The position numbers and the translations under genes were made by a program. Of a DNA stretch of 64,000 nucleotides, positions 16,761 through 26,614 are shown in pieces (positions within the stretch are counted from its first letter, which is position 1; each line of letters opens with the position of its first letter). The stretch is from Xanthocytophaga agilis (GTDB lineage Bacteria; Bacteroidota; Bacteroidia; Cytophagales; 172606-1). The DNA is taken from assembly GCF_030068605.1 (NCBI RefSeq), contig NZ_JASJOU010000008.1:186001-250000 (forward strand). Direction: 5' to 3'. The notes below the pieces were generated by a model, which saw only the letters and a list, made by a program, of their open reading frames with translations, ran no database searches and was not told where the DNA came from.

Positions 16761-18236
16761 CTATTTTCCAGATACTTTTTGTAAATATTCCTGACGAAGT
16801 TTGCTATTCTTCTTCCCATATACAAAATATACAACCAAACCAATCGCCAACCATAGAATCAATCGAATCCAGGTATCAGCTGGTAAATAAACCATCATAA
16901 TAATACATGTGATAATTCCCAGAATAGGCACAACGGGAACTAAAGGGGTTTTAAAAGCGCGAGGGGTATCAGGGTTTGTTTTTCGCAGAACCATTACTCC
17001 AATGCATACCATCACAAATGCCAGCAGTGTTCCAATACTTGTCATTTCTCCAACTACACTGATAGGAACCAAGCCTGCAAACAAACTAATAAATGCACAC
17101 AATAAAATATTGGACTTGTAAGGTGTACGAAACTTTGGGTGTAATTCCGAAAAAACAGCCGGAAGTAATCCATCTTTGCTCATAGAATAAAAAACTCTTG
17201 ACTGTCCCAGTAAATCAACCAGAATAACGGATGTATATCCAACCAAAATTGCCAGAATGATCACGGGGCTCAACCATGCATAAGGCGTTTTTTGAATAGC
17301 AATAGCTACCGGAGCAGCACTATTTTTAAATTCGGTATAATTTGCCAGTCCGGTCATGACATGACTAAACGCAACAAACAAAAAGGTACAAATAGCCAGA
17401 GAGCCAATAATCCCGATTGGCATATTTCGCTGAGGATTCTTCGACTCCTGTGCCATAGTGGCTACAATATCAAAACCGATAAACACAAAAAATACAACTC
17501 CAGCTCCTCTTAGGATGCCACTCCATCCATACTCCCCAAAAGTACCTGTATTCGCAGGGATATAAGGCTGATAGTTAGCTGGATTGATATACTTCCATCC
17601 CAGAGCAATAAAAACAATGACAACGCCTACCTTCAAAGCTACTACCAAGGCATTATACAGAGCTGAACCTTTTGTACCTCGAATGATAATGCCTGTAATC
17701 AGCACAATGATTAGCACAGCAGGCAAGTTTATAATTCCGTGCACTTCTGTACCATCAGCCAGTTTCATACTCTCGAAAGGAGACTGTATAAACTGAGGAG
17801 GAAGATAGATACCGTAACCTGATAAAAATTTTACCAGATACTGAGACCAGCTAATACCAATAGTAGCCGCTCCGACAGAATACTCCAGTACCAAATCCCA
17901 GCCAATAATCCAGGCAAACAACTCACCTACCGTAGCATACGAATACGTATAGGCACTTCCGGCCACAGGCACCATAGATGAAAACTCAGCGTAACATAGA
18001 GCACTGAATGCACACCCTACAGCTGCCACTATAAAAGATATGGTCACAGCCGGCCCTGCATTATTTGCAGCGGCCAGTCCCGTCAGCGAAAACAAGCCGG
18101 CTCCGATAATAACCCCAATGCCAATAGCAATCAGATTCACTGCACCCAAACTTCGCTTCAATGTATTTCCCTGAGTTTGTGCAGCTTCCTGTTGCAGGCT
18201 TTCCAATGATTTTTTAAACATGTTAATGAAGAACAT
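16761..18236 (-). CDS. APC-family amino acid permease
   Basis: This 491-residue transporter has about 12 to 13 hydrophobic segments. The N-terminal block LKRSLGAVNLIAIGIGVIIGAGLFSLTG is the APC/CAT (cationic amino acid transporter, YfnA-like) signature. FIGFDIVATMAQESKNPQRNMPIGI is the conserved TM6-loop stretch. It probably imports amino acids by proton symport; the exact substrate is not readable. Two in-frame ATGs are possible (18236, and 18221 giving MFKKSLESLQQ). The second looks more like family members. It is monocistronic. Confidence 0.9.
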   Translation of the reverse strand: MFFINMFKKSLESLQQEAAQTQGNTLKRSLGAVNLIAIGIGVIIGAGLFSLTGLAAANNAGPAVTISFIVAAVGCAFSALCYAEFSSMVPVAGSAYTYSYATVGELFAWIIGWDLVLEYSVGAATIGISWSQYLVKFLSGYGIYLPPQFIQSPFESMKLADGTEVHGIINLPAVLIIVLITGIIIRGTKGSALYNALVVALKVGVVIVFIALGWKYINPANYQPYIPANTGTFGEYGWSGILRGAGVVFFVFIGFDIVATMAQESKNPQRNMPIGIIGSLAICTFLFVAFSHVMTGLANYTEFKNSAAPVAIAIQKTPYAWLSPVIILAILVGYTSVILVDLLGQSRVFYSMSKDGLLPAVFSELHPKFRTPYKSNILLCAFISLFAGLVPISVVGEMTSIGTLLAFVMVCIGVMVLRKTNPDTPRAFKTPLVPVVPILGIITCIIMMVYLPADTWIRLILWLAIGLVVYFVYGKKNSKLRQEYLQKVSGK

Positions 18237-18343
18237 CAGAGAAGGTATCTCTCTGAATAAGAAAACGTGTTGGTAAGATAATTAAACATGACAATCCTTT
18301 TTTTAACAGTATCCTGCGCTACAGATCTGTGCAGATAAAAAAG

Positions 18344-18372
18344 TACATTGTCCATTGAAAACGAACAATGTA
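18344..18372 (-). terminator. Terminator of the 18507-20458 two-component operon
   Basis: An 8-bp stem (TACATTGT / ACAATGTA) with a 13-nt loop is followed on the minus strand by ACTTTTTTAT. It lies 135 bases after the histidine kinase stop. Confidence 0.6.
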
Positions 18373-18506
18373 AAAACAAAAGCAGCTGCAAACTTAGGAA
18401 ATCGTTTTCAGATTCATTTCAATACAGAGGATAATCTTTTCGTTTTCTGTATTTTTCCTGCTTTAAAACACTAAGCTTTCCAACTATCAGACTGGAAAAA
18501 TACATA

Positions 18507-19784
18507 TTATGACAATTCGGAAACAGGAGCAGATACACAAAAACAGTGCATTCCATAAGAATAGGTGTATTGAAGTTGTAACTGGTAGTTTTCGCAGATC
18601 TGTTTTACAATAGCAAGCCCTAAGCCTAATGACTCTGAACCATCGCTGTCTTTCTTGAACCGATCAAAAAGTTTCTCCGGATCATTTTTCAGTGGCTCAC
18701 CACTATTGTATATACATAATTGCCTGGCGTGCGTAAAGATGCGTAGTATACCTTCAGGCTTACTATATTTGATGGCATTGCTCAACAGGTTATTTACTAA
18801 GCTGTCTGCAAGTGCAGGAGAAATATTTACCAGAAACGGTTCTTTCAGATCAACATCTACGGTTAGCTGACGCATAACCAGAAACTCTTCAAAGTCAAGA
18901 ACTTTATTTCTTGCCAGGTCTGTCAGATTTACCTCTTCAGCATCCCGAAACTGATGATTTTCAATCTTGGTAAGCAACAGCAATCCTTGATGCAATCGTG
19001 ACATACGTCTGGATGCCTGATAAATTTCATCAATCCAGTAGGTCTGTTGCTGAGAAAGTGAAGAGGATTGCAGCAGTTGTTCCACCCGTACATTAATCAG
19101 AGCCAGTGGTGTCTGAATTTCATGGGATGCATTCTCGGTAAATTCTTTCAGACTCCGGTAATCGTGCTGCATTTTTTCAGCCATACGTTTCAATACCTGA
19201 TTCAGTTCATCAAATTCGTCTACTTCCTCTTTCTTCAAATCTATGGGCGTCACACTGGTCAGGTCAAATTGCTTGATTTTGGATAAAGTGTTATAAAATG
19301 GTTTCCACAGGTTTCCAGACAGTCGTCGCTGAAACCAGTACATTAAAATCAGCAGCAAGCTCAAAAATGTCACCATCACAAAGGTGATAACTTCAATGAG
19401 CTTATAAGTCTGAATCAGTGATTTACGAATAGAAACTTTGTAGTCGGCATTCCCAATTTTCGTATAGAAGGTTATCTGCCGGAAAGGGTCGTCCTGGTCT
19501 TCGTACCGATTGTAGATCAGTGTGTCTTTATACATCTCTGTTATCGGCTCTTTGAAAGTGACAGGTATTACTTCGATCTTGTTTTCAACAAAGTAACAAC
19601 TGCTGGACCATGCTTGATGAAGTTGTATATACGCTTCAAAATCACGTTTTTCTACCTGCAATCGACTCTCAACTTCATCATAGATGACTACACGTGTGAT
19701 CCAATAAAAAGCCAGAGCTGTAATCAGGTACAGGCTTAACAGAAACAGAAGATAAATGCCACTGGCTTTGGTAAGTAGTTTCAC
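18507..19784 (-). CDS. Membrane sensor histidine kinase (two-component with 19781-20458)
   Basis: This 425-residue kinase has two transmembrane helices (about 8-30 and 130-150) flanking a small periplasmic sensor. A HAMP-like linker, a HisKA domain (FTENASHEIQTPLALIN, His221) and a HATPase domain (LLSNAIKYSKPEG, SLGLGLAIVKQICENY) follow. It starts with GTG inside the stop of the response regulator gene (GTGA overlap), so translation is coupled. The divergent neighbour is a complete RND efflux operon. Control of that operon in response to an envelope stress or a toxic compound is the simplest reading, but the signal is unknown. Confidence 0.92.
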   Translation of the reverse strand: MKLLTKASGIYLLFLLSLYLITALAFYWITRVVIYDEVESRLQVEKRDFEAYIQLHQAWSSSCYFVENKIEVIPVTFKEPITEMYKDTLIYNRYEDQDDPFRQITFYTKIGNADYKVSIRKSLIQTYKLIEVITFVMVTFLSLLLILMYWFQRRLSGNLWKPFYNTLSKIKQFDLTSVTPIDLKKEEVDEFDELNQVLKRMAEKMQHDYRSLKEFTENASHEIQTPLALINVRVEQLLQSSSLSQQQTYWIDEIYQASRRMSRLHQGLLLLTKIENHQFRDAEEVNLTDLARNKVLDFEEFLVMRQLTVDVDLKEPFLVNISPALADSLVNNLLSNAIKYSKPEGILRIFTHARQLCIYNSGEPLKNDPEKLFDRFKKDSDGSESLGLGLAIVKQICENYQLQLQYTYSYGMHCFCVSAPVSELS

Positions 19785-20458
19785 GGAGTACCAAATTTAT
19801 ACCCAATGCCGTAGATAGACTGTATGTAATCTGTACTTCCTTTTTCAAGAAGTTTACGGCGCAGGTTTTTAATGTGAGAATAAACAATATCAAGAGAATC
19901 AACGGTGTCAATATTATCACCCCATAGATGTTCGGCAATAGAGGATTTCGTCAGGGCTACATCCACGTTTGAGAGGAAGTATAGCAACAAGTCATATTCT
20001 TTTCGGGACAAAGGTGTTTCCTCTTCCTTCACAAATACCTTCCGGGATTGCGTCTGCACCCGAATCTCGTGGTAAGTAATTTCTGTATTTCCTCCAAAAT
20101 GGCGTCTGCGTATCAGGGACTTAATGCGTGCGTTCAATTCGGATAGATGAAAGGGTTTTGTCAGGTAGTCATCTGATCCTAACTCCAGACCTTTGATCTT
20201 ATCTTCCAGTGCATTACGGGCTGAAATAATAATAATACCTGTCGTGACTGCTATTTTCTTGAGCATACCCACAATATCATATCCATCCCCCCCTGGCAGC
20301 ATCAGATCTACTACCACACACTCATAGTAATACAGATTGACCTTTTCTTCCGCCTCCCAGTAATTACTGGCTACCTCACATACGAAGCCTTCTTTGGTTA
20401 AATAATCTGAAATACTTTCGGACAACCCTTTTTCATCTTCTATGATCAGAATCTTCAT
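19781..20458 (-). CDS. OmpR/PhoB-family response regulator
   Basis: This response regulator of about 225 residues starts at the ATG at 20458 (MKILIIEDEKG). An upstream in-frame start at 20515 would add a non-homologous hydrophobic segment and is rejected. The receiver domain has the acidic pair at Glu7-Asp8 and phospho-acceptor Asp51 (VVVDLMLPGGDG). The C-terminal winged helix contains DSLDIVYSHIKNLRRKL and YGIGYKF, as in OmpR/CusR-like regulators. It is co-transcribed with the kinase at 18507-19784 and lies divergently next to the TolC-RND operon, its probable target. Confidence 0.93.
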   Translation of the reverse strand: MKILIIEDEKGLSESISDYLTKEGFVCEVASNYWEAEEKVNLYYYECVVVDLMLPGGDGYDIVGMLKKIAVTTGIIIISARNALEDKIKGLELGSDDYLTKPFHLSELNARIKSLIRRRHFGGNTEITYHEIRVQTQSRKVFVKEEETPLSRKEYDLLLYFLSNVDVALTKSSIAEHLWGDNIDTVDSLDIVYSHIKNLRRKLLEKGSTDYIQSIYGIGYKFGTP

Positions 20459-20511
20459 ACAATGCTGGATATAGAAACGTATAACTGGTAAAATAAAAAC
20501 GAAAATATAGC

Positions 20512-20653
20512 CCAATTCTGGAAAAATACTGGAAGAAAGGTTTTAAAATACTCGTATAGAGGGATTTCATTTCCCAAATATTTCCAGAATTGGCTCCTAG
20601 TTTTGGTATCGAATCTTAGTTGGAATCCTAAAACCTTATTCTTTTGATACCAA
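20512..20653. promoter_or_regulatory. Divergent regulatory region with two nested inverted repeats
   Basis: Between the response regulator gene and the efflux operon, CCAATTCTGGAAA (20512-20524) is repeated in inverted form at 20581-20593. TTGGTATC (20603-20610) is inverted as GATACCAA at 20646-20653, touching the tolC-like start codon. Both are candidate binding sites for the adjacent response regulator. No clean TAnnTTTG element is visible. Confidence 0.45.
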
Positions 20654-22128
20654 TGAATCATCCAACATCAATTCTTTTAGAGATACAAAACACCTTTCAT
20701 CCGTCGGTTCAGTCACAGGAGAAAGAGTCATCTCAGCCATCCAAAACACGATATTTTACAAGGCTTACTTTATTGACTCTATTATTGGTAGGTGCAACAA
20801 TATCCGGCCAGGGGCAACAGGTAAACTTGCAGCAGGTTTTGAATGAAAGCAAACAAAACTATCCTTTACTAAAAGCCAAACAAGCAGAAGTGACTAGTGC
20901 ACAACGAAGAGTAAAGTCTGCCAACACAGAGTATCTGCCTAATGTAATCATACAGGATCAGTATACATACGCTACCAATAATAGTGTTACGGGGTCCTAC
21001 TATCCTAATGAAGGAACTGCCATATCACCTTCGGGCGGTATTCGTCCTGACAATATTTATCAGGGTGTCTTTGGCAGCTTTACAACGGCTTTGCTGGAAT
21101 GGAAAATCATCAACTTTGGTAAAGTAGCCGCCAATGTACAGGCAGCACGCAATGAGATGGCTCGCAGCCAGCTGGAATATGAAAACGAGTTGTTCCAGCA
21201 ACAAATCCGGGTGATTGATTCCTATCTGTTGCTCTTGATCAGTCAGAAACTGGTAATGGTACAACGGAGCAATCTGGAAAGAGCCCGTATTTTCAGAGAA
21301 GTTGTAGCATCAGGCGTTTCTTCCGGAATGCGTCCTGGTGTAGATAGTTCGCTTGCCAATGCAGAATATACCAAAGCTCAACTTCTACTGCTGGAAAGCC
21401 AACGCAATGAAAAAGCGCAACGTCTGCGTCTTTCAGAGTTAACAGGAAATCTTCAGGATAGCCTAGCTGTAGATAGCATGAGCTTTTACACAAAGCTTCC
21501 GATTATACCTACAGGAGCTTCTTCTATTCAGAACAATCCGCTGTTACGTCTGTACCAAGCTCAGACTTCAGTTGCAGAAGCCAGAAGTATCGCTGTTCGC
21601 AGGTCATTTCGCCCTTCTATTTCCTTTCTGGCTGCAGGCTGGGCCAGAGGATCAGGTGTCTCCAATAAGGACGACTCATACCGGACTGACTTTGCGAGTG
21701 GGGTTAACTATCAGGTATATAACTACATGATTGGTATCTCAACCCGCTGGAACCTGACCAGCATTTTCAAGGTCCACAACGATTACCAAAGCGAAAAAGC
21801 CCAGTTGCAACGGTATCAGGAGCTATACAATGATCAGTCACTAAAACTCAATCGGCAATTTCGTGAATCAGAAATGCAGTTTGCCCTTACATTGGATCAG
21901 GCCAGACTGGCACCTGTTCAGTTAAATGCTGCCCGCCGGGCAATGAATCAGGCACGTGCACGCTACGAAAGCGGTCTGACAGATCTCCCTACTGTCATGC
22001 AAAGTCTGCTTACACTCAACCGGGCAGAAGTAGACCAGTACGTAGCTATCAGCAATGCCTGGCGATCGCTGTTACTTCAGGCAGCGGCTACTGGTGATCT
22101 GTCGCTGTTTCTGAACCAGCTTAACTAA
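20653..22128 (+). CDS. TolC-family outer membrane efflux protein
   Basis: This protein of about 491 residues starts from the ATG at 20653; the TTG at 20644 is less likely. It has two outer-membrane-efflux-protein repeats rich in long amphipathic helices. The first begins VNLQQVLNESKQNYPLLKAKQAEV and the second contains LKLNRQFRESEMQFALTLDQARLAP and ARYESGLTDLPTVMQSLLTLNRAEVD. It should form the trimeric outer-membrane exit duct of the pump encoded by the next two genes. The export signal is unusual: about 35 polar residues precede the hydrophobic stretch (about residues 36-52). The RND gene begins 27 bases downstream. Confidence 0.9.
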   Translation: MNHPTSILLEIQNTFHPSVQSQEKESSQPSKTRYFTRLTLLTLLLVGATISGQGQQVNLQQVLNESKQNYPLLKAKQAEVTSAQRRVKSANTEYLPNVIIQDQYTYATNNSVTGSYYPNEGTAISPSGGIRPDNIYQGVFGSFTTALLEWKIINFGKVAANVQAARNEMARSQLEYENELFQQQIRVIDSYLLLLISQKLVMVQRSNLERARIFREVVASGVSSGMRPGVDSSLANAEYTKAQLLLLESQRNEKAQRLRLSELTGNLQDSLAVDSMSFYTKLPIIPTGASSIQNNPLLRLYQAQTSVAEARSIAVRRSFRPSISFLAAGWARGSGVSNKDDSYRTDFASGVNYQVYNYMIGISTRWNLTSIFKVHNDYQSEKAQLQRYQELYNDQSLKLNRQFRESEMQFALTLDQARLAPVQLNAARRAMNQARARYESGLTDLPTVMQSLLTLNRAEVDQYVAISNAWRSLLLQAAATGDLSLFLNQLN

Positions 22129-22155
22129 TCTTTTGTCATTAAACACTGTTTAGAT

Positions 22156-25100
22156 ATGTATCAATTAATTCGAAATGCCTTGCGAAAGCCGATTGCGGTC
22201 ATTGTGGCCGTCATGGGAATTCTCTTTTTCTCTGTGCTTTCGTTGTCAAGTATTCCGGTAGATATTTTCCCCAATCTGGATCTGCCGACTATCTATGTCG
22301 TACAACCGTATGGTGGTATGGCCCCTGATCAGATGGATGGCTTTATCGCCACCCGTTATCAAGATCACTTTCTGTATGTGTCTGGAATCAAGGATGTAGA
22401 TGTAAAAACCATTCAGGGTCTTTGTCTGATCAAATTACAGTTTTATCCGGGTACGGATATGGCTCAGGCAGCGGCAGAGGTAGCCAACAACGTCTCACGT
22501 GCTAAGGCCTATATGCCAGAAGGGACGGTGCCACCCCAGGTGGTACGCTTTGACGCCAGTTCGGTTCCGGTTGGTCAGCTGGTATTTGAAAGCAAAACCC
22601 GATCCTTAAATGAGATACAGGATTTTGCTTCTTCAAGAATACGACCTATGTTCTCCCGGATTGAAGGGGTATCCAGCCCTCCTCCTTTTGGGGGAAACCA
22701 ACGTACCATTGTGGTTAAGGTAGATCCTCAATTGGTACGCAGCTACAATCTTACACCGGAAGAAATTATTCGTTCGATTGTGTCTAATAACCAGCCCTCC
22801 CCTGCCGGAAACATTCGTATGGGAGACAAAACGCTGATGACTCCTGTCAATTCTCTGGTGCGCAAGCCTGAAGATTTCCTGAATATACCTATTCGGATTG
22901 GATCAGGTCCTACCGTATTTGTACGGGATATCGGCACTGTAGAAGATGGAGCGGATATTACAGTAAGTTATGCATTAGTCAACGGACGCCGGGCAGTATA
23001 TATCCCGGTTGTTAAAAAGTCTGATGCGTCTACACTGGCGGTAGTAAACAACATCAAAAAGGCAATGCCGGAACTTCGCAATGCCATTCCAGAAGATGTA
23101 AAGGTTTCGTATGAGTTTGATCAGTCCGTATATGTAACCAATGCATTAAAGAGTCTTGTAACGGAAGGTATTTTAGGAGCAGTATTGACAGGGTTGATGG
23201 TGCTGTTATTCCTGAAAGACTGGCGGAGTGTAATCATTGTGGTATTGACGATTCCTATCTCTGTACTTTCTGCGGTTATTCTGCTTCAACTGGCAGGCCA
23301 GTCTATTAATATTATGACATTGAGCGGATTAGCACTAGCTATTGGGGTACTTGTCGATCAGGCAACGGTAACGATAGAAAATATTCACCAGCACCTGGAA
23401 ATGGGGAAACCCAAGGCGCAGGCTATCTGGGATGCCTGTAAAGAGATTGCATTTCCCGAGTTTCTGATTCTGCTGGCAATTCTGGCAGTATTTGCTCCAG
23501 CGTTTGTTATGAGCGGTATCCCTCGTTCTATGTTCCTGCCACTATCGCTCTCGGTAGGCTTTGCGATGATAGCATCCTTCCTGTTGTCTCAGACGTTTGT
23601 GCCTGTTTTGGCAAATTGGTTGTTAAAAAGCCATCCACCTCATGAAGCGCCAACACTGGCACTGGACAAACAGGAAATATCCGATATGATTGAAGAAGAA
23701 AAACACCATGCGCCAGCACCAAAGGGATTTGACAAATTCAAACTCAAATACAGCCAGTTCCTGGAAAGGGTATTATCCTCTGGAAAAACTACGGTTATTG
23801 GATATCTTGTGGTATCAGTATTATTTGTCGTAGGAGGATTTCTTCTGATTGGAACAGACATTCTACCAAAAGCAAACAGTAATCAGTTTCAGCTTCGGTT
23901 ACGGGTACCGGATGGAACACGGGTGGAACGTACAGAAGAAGCAACGTTAAAAGTATTGGATATTATTCGTTCAGAAGTGGGTCCTAATCATGTAGAGATC
24001 TCTTCAGCATATGTAGGTACAGTGCCTTCCAGTTATGGTACTTCCAACATATTTGTATTTAATAGTGGACCTCATGAGGCTGTGCTACAAGTGGCACTTG
24101 CTGAAGGTTTTTCAGTTCGCATGGATGCTCTCCAAGAGAAACTGCGTAAACGAATGACAACCGAGATACCAGGATTAAGAGTATTGTTCGAACCGATTGA
24201 GCTGGTAGATAAGATCATGAGTCAGGGGTCAGCCACTCCTATTGAGGTAACTGTTGCAGCCAAAGATGTCAAAGAGGCAGGACGCTTTGCTCAAAAGATT
24301 TTGGACCAGATGAAGCAGGTTTCGTTCTTACGGGATGTACAAATTGCTCAACCTCTATCCTATCCCGTGTTGAAAGTAGAAATGGATCGCCAACGGGCAG
24401 GGCAACTGGGAGTGACTTCATCACAGGTAGCACGTTCACTGGTGGCAGCCACATCTTCCAGTCGTTTTACGGATAAAAACCTCTGGCTGGATGATGCAAA
24501 AGGCCTTGCCTATCAGGTACAGGTACAGATTCCTGAAAACCTGATGAGTACTGTTGAGGATATTGGCAATATTCCCTTACATACAGGGGCCCAACATCCG
24601 GTATTGTCTGATGTAGCTACGTTTTCTGAGGAGACAGCACCAGGTCAATATGACCGTTCGGGTCCAAACCGACTGGTAACCATCAATGCCAATGTATTCC
24701 GGAAAGATTTAGGTGCAGCAGATAAAGCTGTAAAAGAGGCCATTCGCAAAGCTGGCGAACCACCACGCGGGGTAATTGTGGAACAGAAAGGACAGACGCA
24801 ACTATTAACGGATACGTTGAGCAGCCTTCAAACCGGATTGATCATTGCCATTGTCATTATCTTCTTGTTGCTAAGTGCAACTTTCCAATCCTTCAAGCTT
24901 TCTTTTGTAGTACTCTCTGCTATTCCGGCTGTAGTGGTTGGGGCACTGGGAATGCTTCTGCTGACAGGCTCTACGCTGAATCTGCAATCATACATGGGAT
25001 TAATCATGTCTGTGGGGGTTTCAGTAGCAAATGCTATTCTGATGGTAACCAATGCCGAAAATTTAAGACTGGAACTGAAAGATGCCCGTCAGGCAGTTGT

Positions 25101-25389
25101 TATTGCCGCAAACAGTCGTATCCGACCTATTCTGATGACCAGTATTGCCATGATTGCAGGTATGATCCCCATGGCATCCGGACTAGGTGAAGGAGGTGAT
25201 CAAATTGCACCTCTTGGACAAGCTGTAATAGGTGGCCTGATAGCCTCTACACTAGCGTCATTGCTGATTTTACCAGGAGTTTTTGTCCAAATACAAGGGA
25301 AAGCATCTTTGGCCTCTGTATCTCTTGATCCTGAAGATCCTGAAAGTACCTTTTTCCAACCAACTACTCAAACACATTCTGCTATATGA
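22156..25389 (+). CDS. RND efflux permease
   Basis: This 1,077-residue inner-membrane pump has 12 predicted transmembrane segments and two large periplasmic loops, with the opening block IPVDIFPNLDLPTIYVVQPYGGM. The TM4 motif is LAIGVLVDQATVTIENI: Asp401 is present, but the second acidic residue of HAE-1 pumps (Asp408 of AcrB) is Gln402. In TM10 the sequence SVGVSVANAILM has Ala958 where AcrB has the essential Lys940. It therefore belongs to a divergent RND branch intermediate between heavy-metal (one Asp in TM4) and drug pumps. The substrate is uncertain. It overlaps the adaptor gene by four bases. Confidence 0.92.
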   Translation: MYQLIRNALRKPIAVIVAVMGILFFSVLSLSSIPVDIFPNLDLPTIYVVQPYGGMAPDQMDGFIATRYQDHFLYVSGIKDVDVKTIQGLCLIKLQFYPGTDMAQAAAEVANNVSRAKAYMPEGTVPPQVVRFDASSVPVGQLVFESKTRSLNEIQDFASSRIRPMFSRIEGVSSPPPFGGNQRTIVVKVDPQLVRSYNLTPEEIIRSIVSNNQPSPAGNIRMGDKTLMTPVNSLVRKPEDFLNIPIRIGSGPTVFVRDIGTVEDGADITVSYALVNGRRAVYIPVVKKSDASTLAVVNNIKKAMPELRNAIPEDVKVSYEFDQSVYVTNALKSLVTEGILGAVLTGLMVLLFLKDWRSVIIVVLTIPISVLSAVILLQLAGQSINIMTLSGLALAIGVLVDQATVTIENIHQHLEMGKPKAQAIWDACKEIAFPEFLILLAILAVFAPAFVMSGIPRSMFLPLSLSVGFAMIASFLLSQTFVPVLANWLLKSHPPHEAPTLALDKQEISDMIEEEKHHAPAPKGFDKFKLKYSQFLERVLSSGKTTVIGYLVVSVLFVVGGFLLIGTDILPKANSNQFQLRLRVPDGTRVERTEEATLKVLDIIRSEVGPNHVEISSAYVGTVPSSYGTSNIFVFNSGPHEAVLQVALAEGFSVRMDALQEKLRKRMTTEIPGLRVLFEPIELVDKIMSQGSATPIEVTVAAKDVKEAGRFAQKILDQMKQVSFLRDVQIAQPLSYPVLKVEMDRQRAGQLGVTSSQVARSLVAATSSSRFTDKNLWLDDAKGLAYQVQVQIPENLMSTVEDIGNIPLHTGAQHPVLSDVATFSEETAPGQYDRSGPNRLVTINANVFRKDLGAADKAVKEAIRKAGEPPRGVIVEQKGQTQLLTDTLSSLQTGLIIAIVIIFLLLSATFQSFKLSFVVLSAIPAVVVGALGMLLLTGSTLNLQSYMGLIMSVGVSVANAILMVTNAENLRLELKDARQAVVIAANSRIRPILMTSIAMIAGMIPMASGLGEGGDQIAPLGQAVIGGLIASTLASLLILPGVFVQIQGKASLASVSLDPEDPESTFFQPTTQTHSAI

Positions 25390-26567
25390 AATACCTTCCT
25401 TTTATTCTAGTACTGGCTTCAGCCATTTTAACAAGTGCATGCAGCCATGAAGAAGCAGACGGAAACAAAGAAACGTCTGCGACTGCCGAAGTTCAGGAAA
25501 TTACCATAGTTCCTGTACAACAGTTGCAACCTTCCAAGCAAATAGTATTGCCGGGCGAATTAAAGCCCTGGAACAAAGTAAATATTCATCCCAAAGTAAA
25601 GGGGTTTGTCAAAAGCTTGGCAGTGGATCGTGGATCTGTTGTGAAAAAGGGACAGGTGCTGGCTATACTGGATGCACCGGAATCCTTGTCTGAACTTAGT
25701 CAGGCTAAAGCTCAGCTACAGGCTGCCGAAGCAACGGCCAGTGAACAAAGCACCCGTGCGCAGGCGAGTAAACTTACCTATCAGCGTATGTTAAAAACCA
25801 GCAAAATGGAAGGTGCCGTTTCGCTCAACGAACTGGATCTGGCGAAAGCTCGTATGATGGGTGACAGTGCATCAGCTACTGTGGCACAGGGAAATGTTCA
25901 GGCAGCACGCGCCTATTACCAAACTAAGTCTCAACTAGCCCAGTATTTAACTATCACTGCCCCGTTTGATGGAGTTATTATCGAGCGGAACACCAGTCCG
26001 GGAGCATTGGTAGGACCTTCGGAGAGTAGCAGTGCCAAACCCTTATTTGTGTTGCAAGATAGCCGTACCTTACGTTTGACAGTAGCAATCCCAGAGGTAT
26101 ATGCTAATCAGATTTCGGGCAAAGGCACTGTAAACTTCACAGTGAATGCGGTTCCTGAAAAGTTATTTACAGCTACCTATGCCCGTAGTGGAAGTAGCCT
26201 GCAGGAAGAGAACCGATCTATGATGACAGAGTTTGATATAAAGAATACCAATGACGAACTCAAAGCAGGTATGTACGCAGAAGTTCGTCTACCTATCACC
26301 CGATCTGCGCAGACTTTATTCGTTCCTGTAAAATCGGTAGTCAGCTCTTCTGAAAAGGTGTTTGTAGTTCGGGTAAAGGATGACAAAGCAGAACGCATAG
26401 CTGTTAAAAAAGGTAATGTGGTAGATACGTTGGTAGAGGTATTTGGTAATCTGCAACCTGGCGATTGGATTGTGAAAGAAGCCTCAGATGAAATAAGGGA
26501 AGGACAATCGGCTAAATGGCATCGTACAGAGTCCCAGCCTGTATCTACAACAAGTTATCAAAAGTAG
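25386..26567 (+). CDS. RND membrane-fusion (adaptor) lipoprotein
   Basis: This 393-residue periplasmic adaptor has a lipobox (LTSAC, Cys19). The hybrid motif is split around a coiled-coil hairpin: the first lipoyl half is KGFVKSLAVDRGSVVKKGQVLAILDAP and the second is YLTITAPFDGVIIERNTSPGALVG. Beta-barrel and membrane-proximal domains follow (LRLTVAIPEVYANQI, TLFVPVKSVVSSSEKVFVVRV). It links the pump at 22156 to the TolC-like duct. The ATGA overlap with the pump gene indicates coupled translation. A long hairpin follows 47 bases after its stop. Confidence 0.92.
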   Translation: MKYLPFILVLASAILTSACSHEEADGNKETSATAEVQEITIVPVQQLQPSKQIVLPGELKPWNKVNIHPKVKGFVKSLAVDRGSVVKKGQVLAILDAPESLSELSQAKAQLQAAEATASEQSTRAQASKLTYQRMLKTSKMEGAVSLNELDLAKARMMGDSASATVAQGNVQAARAYYQTKSQLAQYLTITAPFDGVIIERNTSPGALVGPSESSSAKPLFVLQDSRTLRLTVAIPEVYANQISGKGTVNFTVNAVPEKLFTATYARSGSSLQEENRSMMTEFDIKNTNDELKAGMYAEVRLPITRSAQTLFVPVKSVVSSSEKVFVVRVKDDKAERIAVKKGNVVDTLVEVFGNLQPGDWIVKEASDEIREGQSAKWHRTESQPVSTTSYQK

Positions 26568-26614
26568 AAGTCTTTTCGTTATTTACATGAATCATCCAGA
26601 ATATTGGATGGAAG

